Origin: Chlamydiota bacterium
GTDB lineage: Bacteria > Chlamydiota > Chlamydiia > Chlamydiales > Rhabdochlamydiaceae
Assembly: GCA_023269365.1 (NCBI GenBank)
Contig: JAHFTN010000093.1
Span: 1-5,974 of the forward strand
Reading direction: 5' to 3'
DNA: 5,974 nucleotides
Shown here: positions 5,958-5,974 of the stretch, piece by piece
How the letters are laid out: every line of letters begins with the position of its first letter
Numbering within the stretch: the first letter of the stretch is position 1
Program-made: the position numbers and the translations under genes
The notes under the pieces: generated by a model
What the model was told of the DNA's origin: nothing
What the model saw: the letters and a program-made list of their open reading frames with translations, nothing else
Databases searched by the model: none

Positions 5958-5974
5958 AAAGAGTTAATAAACAC

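Overview
The window looks like chromosomal DNA from a chlamydial bacterium (phylum Chlamydiota), probably an environmental lineage outside the Chlamydiaceae. This rests on a biotin protein ligase gene next to rodA, an arrangement I recall from Chlamydia (CT725/CT726 in C. trachomatis), together with several short exported proteins of unknown function. I could not test it by search, so the taxonomy is inference.

Left part (1-2587). A class I biotin protein ligase gene (birA) runs leftward and leaves the window at base 1. A 191-base gap separates it from the divergent rodA. Most of that gap is one long imperfect palindrome (494-668) with a stem of about 55 bp. rodA is followed, with overlapping start and stop codons, by a gene for a 147-residue protein I do not recognise, and then by a small lipoprotein gene with a BamE/SmpA-like look. 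These three rightward genes form a tight unit. It plausibly pairs the SEDS glycan polymerase with two accessory or envelope proteins.

Right part (2591-5945). Three leftward genes converge on the rodA unit with only 3 bases between the stop codons. In transcription order they are an exported DUF3857/transglutaminase-like protein with a visible Cys-His-Asp triad, an exported TPR-like protein with a helical C-terminal half, and a four-helix small membrane protein. A good sigma-70-type promoter candidate lies in the 94-base gap between the first two. This half is visibly more AT-rich than the end of the rodA unit.

The most unusual item is the palindrome between birA and rodA. It lies between divergent genes, so it cannot be a shared terminator for them. 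It appears to contain the rodA ribosome binding site and leaves almost no room for a rodA promoter outside it. No RNA genes, CRISPR arrays or transposase genes were seen.
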